This document shows, in pieces, positions 18,716 through 27,680 of a DNA stretch of 64,000 nucleotides. The first letter of the stretch is position 1. Each line of letters opens with the position of its first letter. Position numbers and translations under genes: made by a program. The notes beneath the pieces were generated by a model, which was given only the letters and a program-made list of their open reading frames with translations, did not search any database and was not told the origin of the DNA. Source of the DNA: Rhodococcus sp. 14-2483-1-2 (GTDB lineage: Bacteria > Actinomycetota > Actinomycetes > Mycobacteriales > Mycobacteriaceae); assembly GCF_002259405.1 (NCBI RefSeq), contig NZ_NPFW01000004.1, positions 124,001 through 188,000 on the forward strand, written 5' to 3'.

Positions 18716-20368
18716 CTACTCGCCCGCGAGACGTTCGGTGCGCGAGTTCAAGGCCTTGACGAACACGTCCGGGATGTCTCGCGGATCCTCGGCGACATAG
18801 CTCGTTCCACCGGTGACCGCCGAAATCTGCTGCAGTGCAACCGGATCTGCATCACTGGTGACGCCGACCGTGATGATCACGATGGGTCGCACCGGATCCT
18901 GTTCCTTCTGCAGCGACGCCAGCAGCTGGTCGAGGGAGATACTGCCCTCGTCTTCGTTGGCTCCGTCGGTCAGGATGATGACGCTGTTGACGTAATCGGG
19001 GTCGTAGCCCTCCTTCACCCGCCGGAACGCAGCCAACGTGGTGTCGTAGAGCCCTGTTCCGCCTCCGACGAGAGCAGGAAGGCCTCGGATCGAATCGAGA
19101 ATGGCGTCGCGCTGCGACTTTCCGCCGAATGTACCGTCGGCCTTACCCATCGGCACCAACTCGCGGTAGTCCTGCTTGCCACCACCGAGACCGATCGAGA
19201 ACGCCCACAACCCCATCTGTGTCTGATCACTGAAGAGCGAATTCGCACCGACAGACGCGTCCACGGTCAGCGCGATACGCGTGGAGTCGCCCGATCTCGC
19301 GGCCATCGAACCCGACACGTCCTCGACGACGAGGGTCCGCAGCGGTAGCGCGAGCACCGCCCAATCCCGCAGCGTCGTCTCGATCGACAACGGGTTCTTG
19401 ATCTCGAGCGAGGCCACGGACCCGACGCCTCGGCCGTCGGGAAGTGGTGTGCCACTCGATGTTCGGAAGCCTGCTGCGACCATGGTGTCGGCGGCCGACG
19501 CGGTGGCGAGAACCGAGGCCAGTGCCGCTCCGGCCTGCTTGACGCGGTCGTATTCGGGGCCGGCAGGCGCGGTCACGGCCAGCGGGTAGTTGAGGAAATA
19601 GCTGCCGGTCGGCGGAACCGACTCGGTCAGTCCCGATCCCGGGTTGTCGGCCTCGTACGCAAGCAATGCCTGTTCGGTGGCCACGCTGGTGCCACCCTCG
19701 GCAGCCGCCAGGGCCACCAGATCCGGAGTGTCGTGTGGAGTGTTCGCTATCCGTCCGAAGTCCTGCGCCATCGGGACCAGAGCGGCGGACACGGCCTTGG
19801 CGTCGGAAATGGCCACCTCGGATTCGGCCAGCGCACCGAGGATCGCGGCGTTCGAGGCACTACTGGTCAAGGGGTCACCGATGCGTTGACCGGGAAGCTG
19901 GAGCACGCTGAGCCAGGTATCGGTCACCGGCACTGCGTCGGACTTCGATACCAGCACCGGCAACGTGTTCGCGACGGATGTCTTGGCCAGCTCGGGCAGG
20001 GCACCGGTCGAGCGAAGCGTCTTGAGCAGCCACAGCGTCGAATCCGGTATCCACAGGTCCGGGCGATTTTCGGTTCCCGCGATCTCGGTGGCGGTGTCGG
20101 CTGGACGTTCGGGGCGAACCTCGAAGTTCACGCAGCCGCGGTCGAACTCGCCGGCCTGCGCCAGAATCTGCTGGACCGGTTCGGCAATGGAGGTGTCCAC
20201 CGCGAGCGACACCGTGTCGAGGGAATCGCAGGAATCCGCACCGGACGCGCGCACTGCCTGCACTCCGAACCATCCACCGACCACGACGATGACCGCAGTC
20301 AGAGCGAGAACCGCCCAGGTCCACACGCGGCCGAACCTGGAACTACTACCGCTGTGACGTCCCGACAT
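18716..20368 (-). CDS. Membrane-anchored substrate-binding plus VWA domain protein, paralogue 2
   Basis: A 550-residue protein with one N-terminal membrane span (about 15-37) and the rest outside the membrane. Residues about 45-320 look like a bacterial solute-binding fold (RPDLWIPDSTLWLLKTL, PVLVSKSDAVP), followed by a von Willebrand A domain with the metal-ion site DVSGSM, the GGGTGLYDTTL threonine and ILTDGANED. The arrangement is common in actinobacteria but has no agreed function. ATG 20368 (MSGRHSG) is chosen because it matches the start of the upstream paralogue (MPGRHSA). It lies 98 bases after that gene, on the same strand, and both probably form one operon. Confidence 0.85.
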   Translation of the reverse strand: MSGRHSGSSSRFGRVWTWAVLALTAVIVVVGGWFGVQAVRASGADSCDSLDTVSLAVDTSIAEPVQQILAQAGEFDRGCVNFEVRPERPADTATEIAGTENRPDLWIPDSTLWLLKTLRSTGALPELAKTSVANTLPVLVSKSDAVPVTDTWLSVLQLPGQRIGDPLTSSASNAAILGALAESEVAISDAKAVSAALVPMAQDFGRIANTPHDTPDLVALAAAEGGTSVATEQALLAYEADNPGSGLTESVPPTGSYFLNYPLAVTAPAGPEYDRVKQAGAALASVLATASAADTMVAAGFRTSSGTPLPDGRGVGSVASLEIKNPLSIETTLRDWAVLALPLRTLVVEDVSGSMAARSGDSTRIALTVDASVGANSLFSDQTQMGLWAFSIGLGGGKQDYRELVPMGKADGTFGGKSQRDAILDSIRGLPALVGGGTGLYDTTLAAFRRVKEGYDPDYVNSVIILTDGANEDEGSISLDQLLASLQKEQDPVRPIVIITVGVTSDADPVALQQISAVTGGTSYVAEDPRDIPDVFVKALNSRTERLAGE

Positions 20369-20466
20369 CGATGCAACCCCCTGCTCGGCCCCCCCGTTGC
20401 ACTCACCGGGCGAGTGCAACAGCACGCGCGCTCAGAAGTGACGCGACGCACAGCATAGTAGCCCCC

Positions 20467-22098
20467 TCAGCGACCCGAGCGACTTCTGAGTGCATTGACG
20501 AACACATTCGGGATCTCCGCCGGATTTCGTGCGACGAAGCTCGTACCGCCTGTGGCAGCCGATATCTGTTGCAGCACACCGGCATCTGCATCATCGGTGA
20601 TGCCGATGGTCACGATGACGACCGGCTTGGACGGGTCCTGCTCGGCTCGCAGAGTGGACAGCAGCTCGTCGAGCGAGATGCTGGCGGGGTCCTCGTTGGT
20701 GCCGTCGGTGAGGATGATGACGCTGTTGACGGCATCGGGGTCGTAGCCCTGCTGCACGGTGCGGAACGCCGCCAACGTGGTGTCGTAGAGACCGGTACCA
20801 CCTCCGACCAGTGTCGGAAGCGTCCGAGTCTGCTGCAACAGCACCTCACGCTGCGTGGTGTTGCCGACCTGCTCGTCCATTCGCCGGATCGGTGCGAGCT
20901 CACGGTAGTCCTGCGATTCGCCGCCGAGTCCGATCGAGAACGCCCACAAACCCATCGACGCGTTGTCGGGGAACAGCCGATTTCCGGTCTCACTGGCCTG
21001 CACCGTCATGGCGATGCGTGTATTCGCCCCGGCGCTGTAGTTCATCGACCCGGAGACGTCCTCCATCACCAACGCACGAGAGGGCAGAGCCAAGACCTGG
21101 TACTGACGCAACGTCGACTCGGCGGCCTGCTGGTCGGCCACGGTCAGTGATGTCACGTCACCGATCCCACGACCGGCATCGAGGGGTGCGTTGTCCGCCG
21201 ATCTGAAGCCGGCGTCGGACAGCGCCTGCTGCCCCAGCTCGGATTCGATGGCCGTGGCCAGTGCCGTCCCTACGGACTTCGCGGCCTCGTGTCGATCGCC
21301 TGCGGGTTCGGTCACCGCCAGCGGAAAGTTCAGGAAGATGGTGCCCGTCGGCGGCACCGTCGCGCCCAGTTCGACGCTGTTGTCCTGCTGGTAGGCCAGG
21401 AAAGCCTGCTCGGAGACCACTGCGACGCCTCCGTCGGCGACCAGATCGTCGAGCCGTACCGTCGGATCGGCCTCACCACGAGTGGCGGCCTGAGCCTGAG
21501 CGATGGGGACGAGCGCCGTCCCGACCGAGTCGAGGGCGGCCTCGTCCGATCCGGCCTCGGCCACCGCGCCCAGGATGGCCGCGTCGGACGTGGTGTTGGC
21601 CAACGGGTTACCGATGCGCAGACCTTCGAGCTTCAGGGCAGTGAGCCAGGTGTCGAAGAACGGCACCTCGTCCTTGCGTGCCGCGAGCACGGCCGGGGTG
21701 GCGGCCACCGACTGACTCGCGAGGTCGATCAGTGTCGCGGTCGACCGTACGGTCTTGCCGACCCACAGCGATGAATCCGGAATCCAGAGTGAGGGGACAT
21801 CGTCGCCCTTGGCAACAGCCGCCGAGACCTGACCGGACTCGGTCGCCGTGACCTCGATCTCGGCGCAACCGAGACTTTCCGCGGATGTGTCGTCGACGAT
21901 CTTCTGCAGCACAGGTGCGATCGCCGGGTCCGCGGCCAGAGAGTACGACGCGGGGTCGCCGCATTCCGACCCGAAGGCCTTCTGCGCGACGACCACACCG
22001 CCGCCGACCACGAGCAGGACGGAAACGGCCACGACACCGTACTTGGCGAGTCCTCTGCTGCTCGTCGCGGACGACGGCGCACTGTGCCTACCGGGCAT
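20467..22098 (-). CDS. Membrane-anchored substrate-binding plus VWA domain protein, paralogue 1
   Basis: A 543-residue tandem paralogue of the next gene, with the same layout: short cytoplasmic end MPGRHSAP, one span (about 18-40), solute-binding-like domain (SLWIPDSSLWVGKTV, PAVLAARKDEVP), then a VWA domain with DVSGSM, GGGTGLYDTTLAAFR and ILTDGTNED. The strongest identity between the pair is in the VWA half, where runs such as MGLWAFSIGLGG are shared. VWA domains with an intact metal site normally bind a protein partner, so these may form an extracytoplasmic pair or bind a shared partner. The first gene of the likely two-gene operon. Confidence 0.85.
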   Translation of the reverse strand: MPGRHSAPSSATSSRGLAKYGVVAVSVLLVVGGGVVVAQKAFGSECGDPASYSLAADPAIAPVLQKIVDDTSAESLGCAEIEVTATESGQVSAAVAKGDDVPSLWIPDSSLWVGKTVRSTATLIDLASQSVAATPAVLAARKDEVPFFDTWLTALKLEGLRIGNPLANTTSDAAILGAVAEAGSDEAALDSVGTALVPIAQAQAATRGEADPTVRLDDLVADGGVAVVSEQAFLAYQQDNSVELGATVPPTGTIFLNFPLAVTEPAGDRHEAAKSVGTALATAIESELGQQALSDAGFRSADNAPLDAGRGIGDVTSLTVADQQAAESTLRQYQVLALPSRALVMEDVSGSMNYSAGANTRIAMTVQASETGNRLFPDNASMGLWAFSIGLGGESQDYRELAPIRRMDEQVGNTTQREVLLQQTRTLPTLVGGGTGLYDTTLAAFRTVQQGYDPDAVNSVIILTDGTNEDPASISLDELLSTLRAEQDPSKPVVIVTIGITDDADAGVLQQISAATGGTSFVARNPAEIPNVFVNALRSRSGR

Positions 22099-22118
22099 GC
22101 ATCTCCACTCCTACACCG

Positions 22119-22550
22119 TCAGGCGTAGATCTTGACGAACGTCTTCAACGAGTTCTCGATGTCGCCTTTGAGCGCGCGGGCGACACCGGAACCGATCGGA
22201 CCGAACAGCGGCGCACCGCCGAGGTTGATGTCGATGGTGATCTCGGAACCGTCACCCTTGGATTTCACGGACATGTTCAGGCCGATCTTGACGCCGCCCT
22301 TGCCGTTGCCCTTGAGCTCGAGCTTCTTGGGCGGATCGTAGGACTCGATCTTCCAGGACACCCGGTTGCGCATGCCCTTCACGCTGGCGATGGAGTCGAG
22401 GGTGGTGCCGACGGCCAGCTGCTCGGGCAGCTCACCGCGCCACGCTTCGTGGATGGAGAGCCACTGCTCGTATCCGGACAGATCGGACGCGTGCGCCCAC
22501 GTCTGCTCGGGGGTCAGCGGGACGTCGAGGGAAACCTTCAGCTTGGCCAC
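22119..22550 (-). CDS. SRPBCC-fold protein, Rv0910-type toxin family
   Basis: A 143-residue START/SRPBCC domain protein. Its opening MAKLKVSLDVPLTPEQTWAH, the SDLSGYEQWLSIHE segment and LGGAPLFGPIGSGVA are very close to what I recall of mycobacterial Rv0910, described as the toxin of the Rv0909-Rv0910 pair. SRPBCC proteins also include lipid-binding and polyketide-cyclase-like members, so toxicity here is not shown. In mycobacteria the antitoxin gene is next door; here the MT0933/Rv0909-type gene is about 10 kb away at 32542-32730. It starts downstream of the terminator that closes the symporter operon, 20 bases ahead of the VWA operon. Confidence 0.78.
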   Translation of the reverse strand: MAKLKVSLDVPLTPEQTWAHASDLSGYEQWLSIHEAWRGELPEQLAVGTTLDSIASVKGMRNRVSWKIESYDPPKKLELKGNGKGGVKIGLNMSVKSKGDGSEITIDINLGGAPLFGPIGSGVARALKGDIENSLKTFVKIYA

Positions 22551-22573
22551 AGCAGGGATGGTAACCGCTGAAA

Positions 22574-22615
22574 CGAAAATGCCCGCGTGAGGCCTTGCTC
22601 ACACGGGCATTTTCG
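22574..22615. terminator. Strong hairpin terminator after the acetate symporter operon
   Basis: Perfect 12-base outer arms (CGAAAATGCCCG and complement) continue inward through GTGAG/CTCAC with one mismatch, around a small loop. The arms carry A-runs and T-runs at their ends, so both strands have a factor-independent terminator shape. It separates the symporter gene from the SRPBCC gene. Confidence 0.85.
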
Positions 22616-22631
22616 ATGGTGCTGCGATCGA

Positions 22632-24263
22632 TCAGTGGGCGCTGGCCTTCTCCGCACCGATACCGGTGAGGGAGCGAACCTCCATCTCGGCCTGCTTGTC
22701 GGTGCTCTCGGTGTCCTTCGAGATCAGAGTTCCGACGATGCCGAGGATGAATGCGAGCGGAATCGACACGATGCCCGGGTTGGAGAGCGGGAACCACGCG
22801 AAGTCCGAGCCGGGGATCATCGACGTCGGCGATCCGGAGACGGCCGGGGAGAAGATGATCAGCACGATCGTCGAGATCAGGCCGCCGTACATGCTGAACA
22901 GTGCGCCGGTGGTGGTGAAGCGACGCCAGAACAGCGAGTACAGGATGGTCGGCAGGTTCGCGGCCGCAGCGACGGCGAACGCGAGTGCCACCAGGAAGGC
23001 GATGTTCTGCCCGTTGGCGAGGATGCCGAGGCCGATGGCGAGCAGGCCGATGACGACGGCGGTGATGCGCGAGACCTTGACCTGCTTCTTGTCGTCGACC
23101 TTGCCCTTCTTGATGACGCTCGCATAGATGTCGTGAGCGAACGACGCCGACGCGGTGATCGTCAATCCGGCGACCACGGCCAGGATGGTCGCGAAGGCGA
23201 CCGCCGAGATGACACCGAGCAGAATGACGCCGCCGAGCTCGAAGGCCAACAGCGGAGCTGCGGAGTTCTGACCGCCGGCCGAGGCCAGAATGCGGTCGGG
23301 TCCGACGATCGCTGCGGCACCGTAGCCGAGCACCAGGGTGAACAGGTAGAACGCACCGATGAGCGCGATGGCCCACACGACGCTGCGACGAGCTTCCTTG
23401 GCGGTGGGCACCGTGTAGAAGCGCATCAGCACGTGCGGCAGACCCGCGGTGCCGAGCACGAGTGCGATACCGAGCGAGAGGAAGTTGATCTTCGAGGTGG
23501 CACTGCCGCCGTACTGAGCGCCTGGCTCGATGACGTCACGTGCTGCCACGGCCTCGTTGGCCGATCCGGCCACCATGGCCTGTGCGCTGCCGAGCAGCTC
23601 GGAGAAGTTCAGGCCGAACTTGGCGAGAACCAGAACGGTCATGAACGCCGCACCTGCGATGAGCAGAACGGCCTTGATGATCTGCACCCAGGTGGTGCCC
23701 TTCATGCCGCCGATGAGCACGTACGCGATCATCAGCACACCGACGATGGCGATGACGATGGACTGCCCGGTGCGGTCGGAGATGTCGAGCAGCAGTGCGA
23801 CGAGTCCGCCTGCACCTGCCATCTGTGCGAGCAGGTAGAACAGTGACACCGTCAGCGTGGACAGAGCAGCTGCGGTACGAACCGGTCCTTGCTTGAGCCG
23901 GAAGCTCAGCACGTCCGCCATCGTGAATTTGCCGGTGTTCCTGAGCAATTCGGCGACGAGGAGCAGTGCAACGAGCCATGCGACGAGGAAGCCGATGGAG
24001 TACAGGAAGCCGTCGTAACCGTAGACGGCGATGGCACCGGCGATGCCGAGAAAGCTTGCGGCCGAAAGGTAGTCACCGGCGATGGCGACGCCGTTCTGCG
24101 GTCCGGAGAATCCGCCGCCTGCGGTGAAGAACTCCGCAGAGGTCGCATTCTTCTTCGATGCGCGGATGACGACGGCCATCGTGATGATGACGAACGCGCC
24201 GAAGATCGCGATGTTGACGAGTGGTTCGCCGACGGTGGTGCTTGCTGCTTGCGCGAGATTCAT
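22632..24263 (-). CDS. Cation/monocarboxylate symporter, ActP/MctC type (SSS family)
   Basis: A 543-residue sodium:solute symporter with about 13 spans. Family marks include GDYLSAASFLGIAG near residue 62, VLIGGMKGTTWVQIIKAVLL, and LGTAGLPHVLMRFYTVPTAKEARRS. This is the pattern of E. coli ActP and corynebacterial MctC, which take up acetate, propionate and pyruvate. Its ATG overlaps the stop of the DUF485 gene (ATGA), the usual yjcH-actP arrangement. A strong terminator follows. Regulation is probably through the nearby LytS/LytTR pair or acetate regulators, but no operator was identified. Confidence 0.92.
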   Translation of the reverse strand: MNLAQAASTTVGEPLVNIAIFGAFVIITMAVVIRASKKNATSAEFFTAGGGFSGPQNGVAIAGDYLSAASFLGIAGAIAVYGYDGFLYSIGFLVAWLVALLLVAELLRNTGKFTMADVLSFRLKQGPVRTAAALSTLTVSLFYLLAQMAGAGGLVALLLDISDRTGQSIVIAIVGVLMIAYVLIGGMKGTTWVQIIKAVLLIAGAAFMTVLVLAKFGLNFSELLGSAQAMVAGSANEAVAARDVIEPGAQYGGSATSKINFLSLGIALVLGTAGLPHVLMRFYTVPTAKEARRSVVWAIALIGAFYLFTLVLGYGAAAIVGPDRILASAGGQNSAAPLLAFELGGVILLGVISAVAFATILAVVAGLTITASASFAHDIYASVIKKGKVDDKKQVKVSRITAVVIGLLAIGLGILANGQNIAFLVALAFAVAAAANLPTILYSLFWRRFTTTGALFSMYGGLISTIVLIIFSPAVSGSPTSMIPGSDFAWFPLSNPGIVSIPLAFILGIVGTLISKDTESTDKQAEMEVRSLTGIGAEKASAH

Positions 24264-24610
24264 CGCTTGGCTCCCTGGGAGGCTTCCATCTCGGCGCGCA
24301 AGGCTGCGGCGCGAGGATCGAGTTCACGGTTGGCGAACTTCACGTAGATGCCGGTGATGGCGAACGTGGTGACGAACTGGCCGAGGCCGAGCAGCAGGCC
24401 GATGTTGATGTTGCCCCACACCTTGGTCGACATGAAGTCGACCGCGTAGGTGCTCAGCAGCACGTAGAGGACGTACCAGACCAGGAAGAACCCGGCCATC
24501 GGGAACACGAAGCTACGCAGGCGTCGTCGGAGTTCCTGGAACTCGGGACTGGCCTGCATGTCGACGAACGCTTGCGCGTCCGGTGGCGAATTGGTTTCCG
24601 ATGCGGTCAC
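24260..24610 (-). CDS. DUF485 inner-membrane partner of the symporter (YjcH-like)
   Basis: A 116-residue protein with two spans, containing FQELRRRLRSFVFPMAGFFL and the second-span end ITGIYVKFANRELDP that define DUF485. These small proteins are encoded next to ActP-type symporters and are presumed accessory subunits. The start is GTG 24610, with AGGAG 8 bases upstream. It overlaps the symporter start by four bases and is 178 bases from the preceding symporter-like gene, so the pair has its own promoter region. Confidence 0.88.
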   Translation of the reverse strand: MTASETNSPPDAQAFVDMQASPEFQELRRRLRSFVFPMAGFFLVWYVLYVLLSTYAVDFMSTKVWGNINIGLLLGLGQFVTTFAITGIYVKFANRELDPRAAALRAEMEASQGAKR

Positions 24611-24788
24611 CTTGGACTCCTGAAGTAGATGTGAGCTGTAGCTGACTCGGAACAGTAATGAGAGTCAGGTCACAAAATCAGGAGGTGGTGTCGATCACAC
24701 GATGGGCTGCGGGAGTGTGCGACGAGCGGTCGAGAATGGCAGTTGAGCGGCTCTGCGGGAGTGGAGCCTGCGGAATGACCCAGTGGTC

Positions 24789-26531
24789 TCAGAGCTCGCG
24801 CTCTCGGTCTTTGCCCATGTCGAGGCCTTCCGGCAGGTGCAGTCGCGCGAAGATGCGGGAGATGTCCGACGGGATCGTTCTTCGGGTGGCGAGGCTGACG
24901 GCGATCATCGAGGCGAAGGCGACGGGGACGCTGACGGCGGCGGGGTAGCCGAGGATCGCTGCCGCCCAGCCGCCGAGGACGCCGTCGGAGATGGGGGTGA
25001 CGACGGAGATCGACGCGGCGACGAGTGAGATGCCACCACCGAGGAGCAGTCCGGTCGCGGCTCCGGCTGCGGTGAGACCGCGCCACCAGATGCCCAGTAC
25101 CAGCAGCGGGCACAGGGTGGATGCGGCGACGGCGAACACGAGCCCGACGGTGCGCGAAAGATCGAGTGAGACAACGCCGATCGACAGTGCCAGCGGCACG
25201 GCACCGGCCAGAACGGCAGCGACGCGGAAATCTCGGACCTTGCCCGAGAGGACGTCGGTACTGAGCACACCGGCGATGCTGACCAGCAGGCCCGACGACG
25301 TGGACAGGAAGGCGGCGATGGCACCGGCGGCCACGAGTGCGGCGAGCAGTTGGCCCGGTATTCCGGACAGCACCGAGCCGGGCAGCAGCAGCACCGCTGC
25401 GTCGGATGCCCCGGTGATCAGCAGTTGTGGCACGTACAGCCGGGCGAACACTCCGAGCACCGTCGGGAACAGGTAGAACATGCCGAGCAGCGCGAGGACG
25501 GTGAGCGAGGTCAGTCGCGCCGCTCGGCCGTCGGGGTTGGTGTAGAAGCGCACCAGCACGTGCGGCAGGCCGAGGGTTCCGAGGAACGTGGCCAGAATCA
25601 GCGAGTACACCTGATACAGCGGGTGTGCTCCGCCCAGTCCCCCGCCGGGCATAGCCCACGCCCGGTCGGTGGTCGGCGCTCCCGCGACGACGGGGACGGG
25701 CGATCCGGCGTCGAGTGTCAGCAACGTACCCGAGCCCAGCCGGTGTTCACCTGCGTCCAGCAGGACTCGCCCGTCGACGCTCTCGTCGTCGAGAGTCCCC
25801 GTCACGGTGACGACGATCGGCGAATCCACCTGTACGAGAACATCGATGGTGATGTCGACGGCGGTCTGTTCGGTCACCGTGGGTGGGGCCGGACTGCCGA
25901 CGTCGCGGTCGTCGGAATAGAAATGCACGGCCAGCACCAGTGCCGGGATGGCGATTGCGGTGAGCTTGAGCCAGTACTGGAACGCCTGAACGAAGGTGAT
26001 GGAGCGCATGCCACCGCCGACGACGTTCGCGATGACGATCAGCCCCACCGCCAGGGCACCGACCCAGCCGGGCACTCCGAGCAGAATGTTCAGGGTCAGG
26101 CCTGCGCCCTGGAACTGCGGCACCAGGTACAGCGCGCAGATGACCACGACCACCAGCATCGCCACGGTCCGCAACCACGGTGCGCCGAGCCGAAATTCGA
26201 CGAAATCGGGCACCGTGTACGCGCCGCTCCTGCGCAGCGGTGCCGCGACGAACAACAGCAGACCCAGGTAGCCGGCGGTGAAGCCGACCGGGTACCACAG
26301 CGCATCGGCTCCGTACTTCGCAATCAGACCCGCAACCCCGAGAAAGGATGCAGCGGAGAGGTATTCACCACTGATGGCGGCGGCGTTCCAGCGTGGCCCG
26401 ACGGTACGCGAGGCCACCAGGAAGTCGGAGGTGGTGCGAGCCAGCCGAACTCCGTAGATACCGATGCCCACCGTGGCCACGGCGGCCACCAGCAGCGCGA
26501 TCACCGTCGCGATCGGAATGGATTGGTTCAC
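24789..26531 (-). CDS. Second SSS-family symporter with a large inserted external loop
   Basis: A 580-residue ActP/MctC-like symporter. Core motifs are kept: SGEYLSAASFLGVAG, VVGGGMRSITFVQAFQYWLKL, LGTLGLPHVLVRFYTNPDGRAAR. Between the spans, about residues 203-302 form a roughly 100-residue polar, beta-prone segment (DITIDVLVQVDSPIVV, GRVLLDAGEHRLGSGTL) that is longer than in the neighbouring symporter, where the same loop is about 50 residues. It could bind substrate or a partner outside the cell. GTG 26531 is taken as start because the frame upstream of it is not membrane-like. Substrate probably a monocarboxylate; not certain. Confidence 0.88.
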   Translation of the reverse strand: MNQSIPIATVIALLVAAVATVGIGIYGVRLARTTSDFLVASRTVGPRWNAAAISGEYLSAASFLGVAGLIAKYGADALWYPVGFTAGYLGLLLFVAAPLRRSGAYTVPDFVEFRLGAPWLRTVAMLVVVVICALYLVPQFQGAGLTLNILLGVPGWVGALAVGLIVIANVVGGGMRSITFVQAFQYWLKLTAIAIPALVLAVHFYSDDRDVGSPAPPTVTEQTAVDITIDVLVQVDSPIVVTVTGTLDDESVDGRVLLDAGEHRLGSGTLLTLDAGSPVPVVAGAPTTDRAWAMPGGGLGGAHPLYQVYSLILATFLGTLGLPHVLVRFYTNPDGRAARLTSLTVLALLGMFYLFPTVLGVFARLYVPQLLITGASDAAVLLLPGSVLSGIPGQLLAALVAAGAIAAFLSTSSGLLVSIAGVLSTDVLSGKVRDFRVAAVLAGAVPLALSIGVVSLDLSRTVGLVFAVAASTLCPLLVLGIWWRGLTAAGAATGLLLGGGISLVAASISVVTPISDGVLGGWAAAILGYPAAVSVPVAFASMIAVSLATRRTIPSDISRIFARLHLPEGLDMGKDREREL

Positions 26532-26632
26532 TGGACGGCGATCTGCTGATCGTGGATCCCAGCACCGAAACTCATGTGGTGATCGGTTTCGCGGTGGGAC
26601 ACTGAGTGTGTGCACGTGCCGAGCGCGACCCG

Positions 26633-27295
26633 ATGACGGTATCGGCGGCCGTCGCTGCGTGTCTGCCGTTCGCAGCAGGTGCTGTGTTCGCGCATCTGCC
26701 CACGGCCGCTGTGGCGGCCGGTCTCGGCTCTCTGAACACCGGTTCCGTGCTCGCTCGGTTCACTGCCGGATGGCTGGCAGGCGTCGCGGCCGTCACCGCC
26801 GCGGGGCTGGTGGTCGTGGACACCGCAGTCCTGGCGTCGGACTCGTCCGGGTGGGTGCGGTGGCTGAGGGTGGCTCTCGGTCTCGCTCTGCTCGTTCTCG
26901 GCGTCCGCAAGCTGGTCGGGCGGGTGCGGAACGGCCCGGCGCAGGAAGAACCGGGGTGGGTCGGGACGGCCCGAAACCTCACCGGAGGCAAGGCTTTCGC
27001 CACTGCGTTCCTGCTCGGATCGGTGAATCCGAAGAGTGCCGTCATCGCGCTCTCCGCCGTCGCGGTGATCGTCGACGCGTCCTCGGTTGTGGCCGTCCAG
27101 ATCACGGCCGCGGTGGTGTTCGTGGTGGTGTCCAGCCTGGGCGTCGCTGCACCTGCCGTCGCGCTGCTCGTCTTCCGCGACCGTGCCCGACGTCCCATGA
27201 GCACCGTCGTCGACCGGTTCGTCGCGTACAGCGACGTCGTCTTGATCGCGATACTCCTGGCCCTTGGCCTGTACATGACAGTGAACGCTATCTGA
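26633..27295 (+). CDS. GAP-family (Sap/LysE-like) membrane protein
   Basis: A 220-residue protein with six predicted spans, of the GAP/Sap family: short first span with PFAAGAVFAHLPTAAV, the LGVRKLVGRVRNG basic loop, and the GGKAFATAFLLGSVNPKSAVIAL segment typical of the group. Mycobacterial members take part in moving glycopeptidolipid or other lipids to the surface, and the fold is related to LysE-type exporters. ATG 26633 is preferred; a GTG at 26606 is in frame. It is divergent from the second symporter and converges on the DUF485-like gene, so its role in this neighbourhood is unclear. Confidence 0.75.
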   Translation: MTVSAAVAACLPFAAGAVFAHLPTAAVAAGLGSLNTGSVLARFTAGWLAGVAAVTAAGLVVVDTAVLASDSSGWVRWLRVALGLALLVLGVRKLVGRVRNGPAQEEPGWVGTARNLTGGKAFATAFLLGSVNPKSAVIALSAVAVIVDASSVVAVQITAAVVFVVVSSLGVAAPAVALLVFRDRARRPMSTVVDRFVAYSDVVLIAILLALGLYMTVNAI

Positions 27296-27307
27296 TCATC
27301 GATCGAG

Positions 27308-27667
27308 TCAATCGTCCATCAAGACGGTGAAGTCGTGTTCGTTGCGTTCGGCTCTACGCACGTACATCCAGCCCACACCGAACAGCATCGGATAGATCGC
27401 TGCTCCCAGCACCACCCACGACAGCCCGATTCCCAGCAGCGGGACGTCGGTCACACGCGCGAGGAGCAGCCCCAGCAACGGAATTGCGAACAGAATCGAC
27501 AGCGTCATCACCGCCAGGCGCACCGACAGCAACAGCTGCGCGCGAACCAGGCTACGGACCAGGGCGTCGCCGACCTCGGTTTGCTCCTGCACTTCGACAC
27601 GAGTGCGCACCATCCGTGCGCCGCGACGTTGCGAGAGCACCACCCGCTGTCGGTGCGGCTGGCTCAC
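27308..27667 (-). CDS. Small two-span membrane protein, DUF485-like
   Basis: A 119-residue protein with a basic, charged N-terminal half and two spans (about 50-72 and 79-100), ending VRRAERNEHDFTVLMDD. The size, the two spans and the Arg-rich exit after span 2 resemble DUF485 symporter partners, but the match is loose. It starts 13 bases after the LytTR gene stop, so it belongs to the same transcript. A role as the symporter or sensor partner would fit the context. Confidence 0.65.
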   Translation of the reverse strand: MSQPHRQRVVLSQRRGARMVRTRVEVQEQTEVGDALVRSLVRAQLLLSVRLAVMTLSILFAIPLLGLLLARVTDVPLLGIGLSWVVLGAAIYPMLFGVGWMYVRRAERNEHDFTVLMDD

Positions 27668-27680
27668 TGCGTATTCCTCG

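Noticed and set aside
24611-24788. CRP/GlxR-type operator upstream of the DUF485-symporter pair
   Set aside because: TGTGA half-sites are present, but no paired TCACA at the right distance was found.
25350-26549. 399-codon plus-strand frame
   Set aside because: Antisense to the second symporter gene; hydrophilic mirror of its spans.
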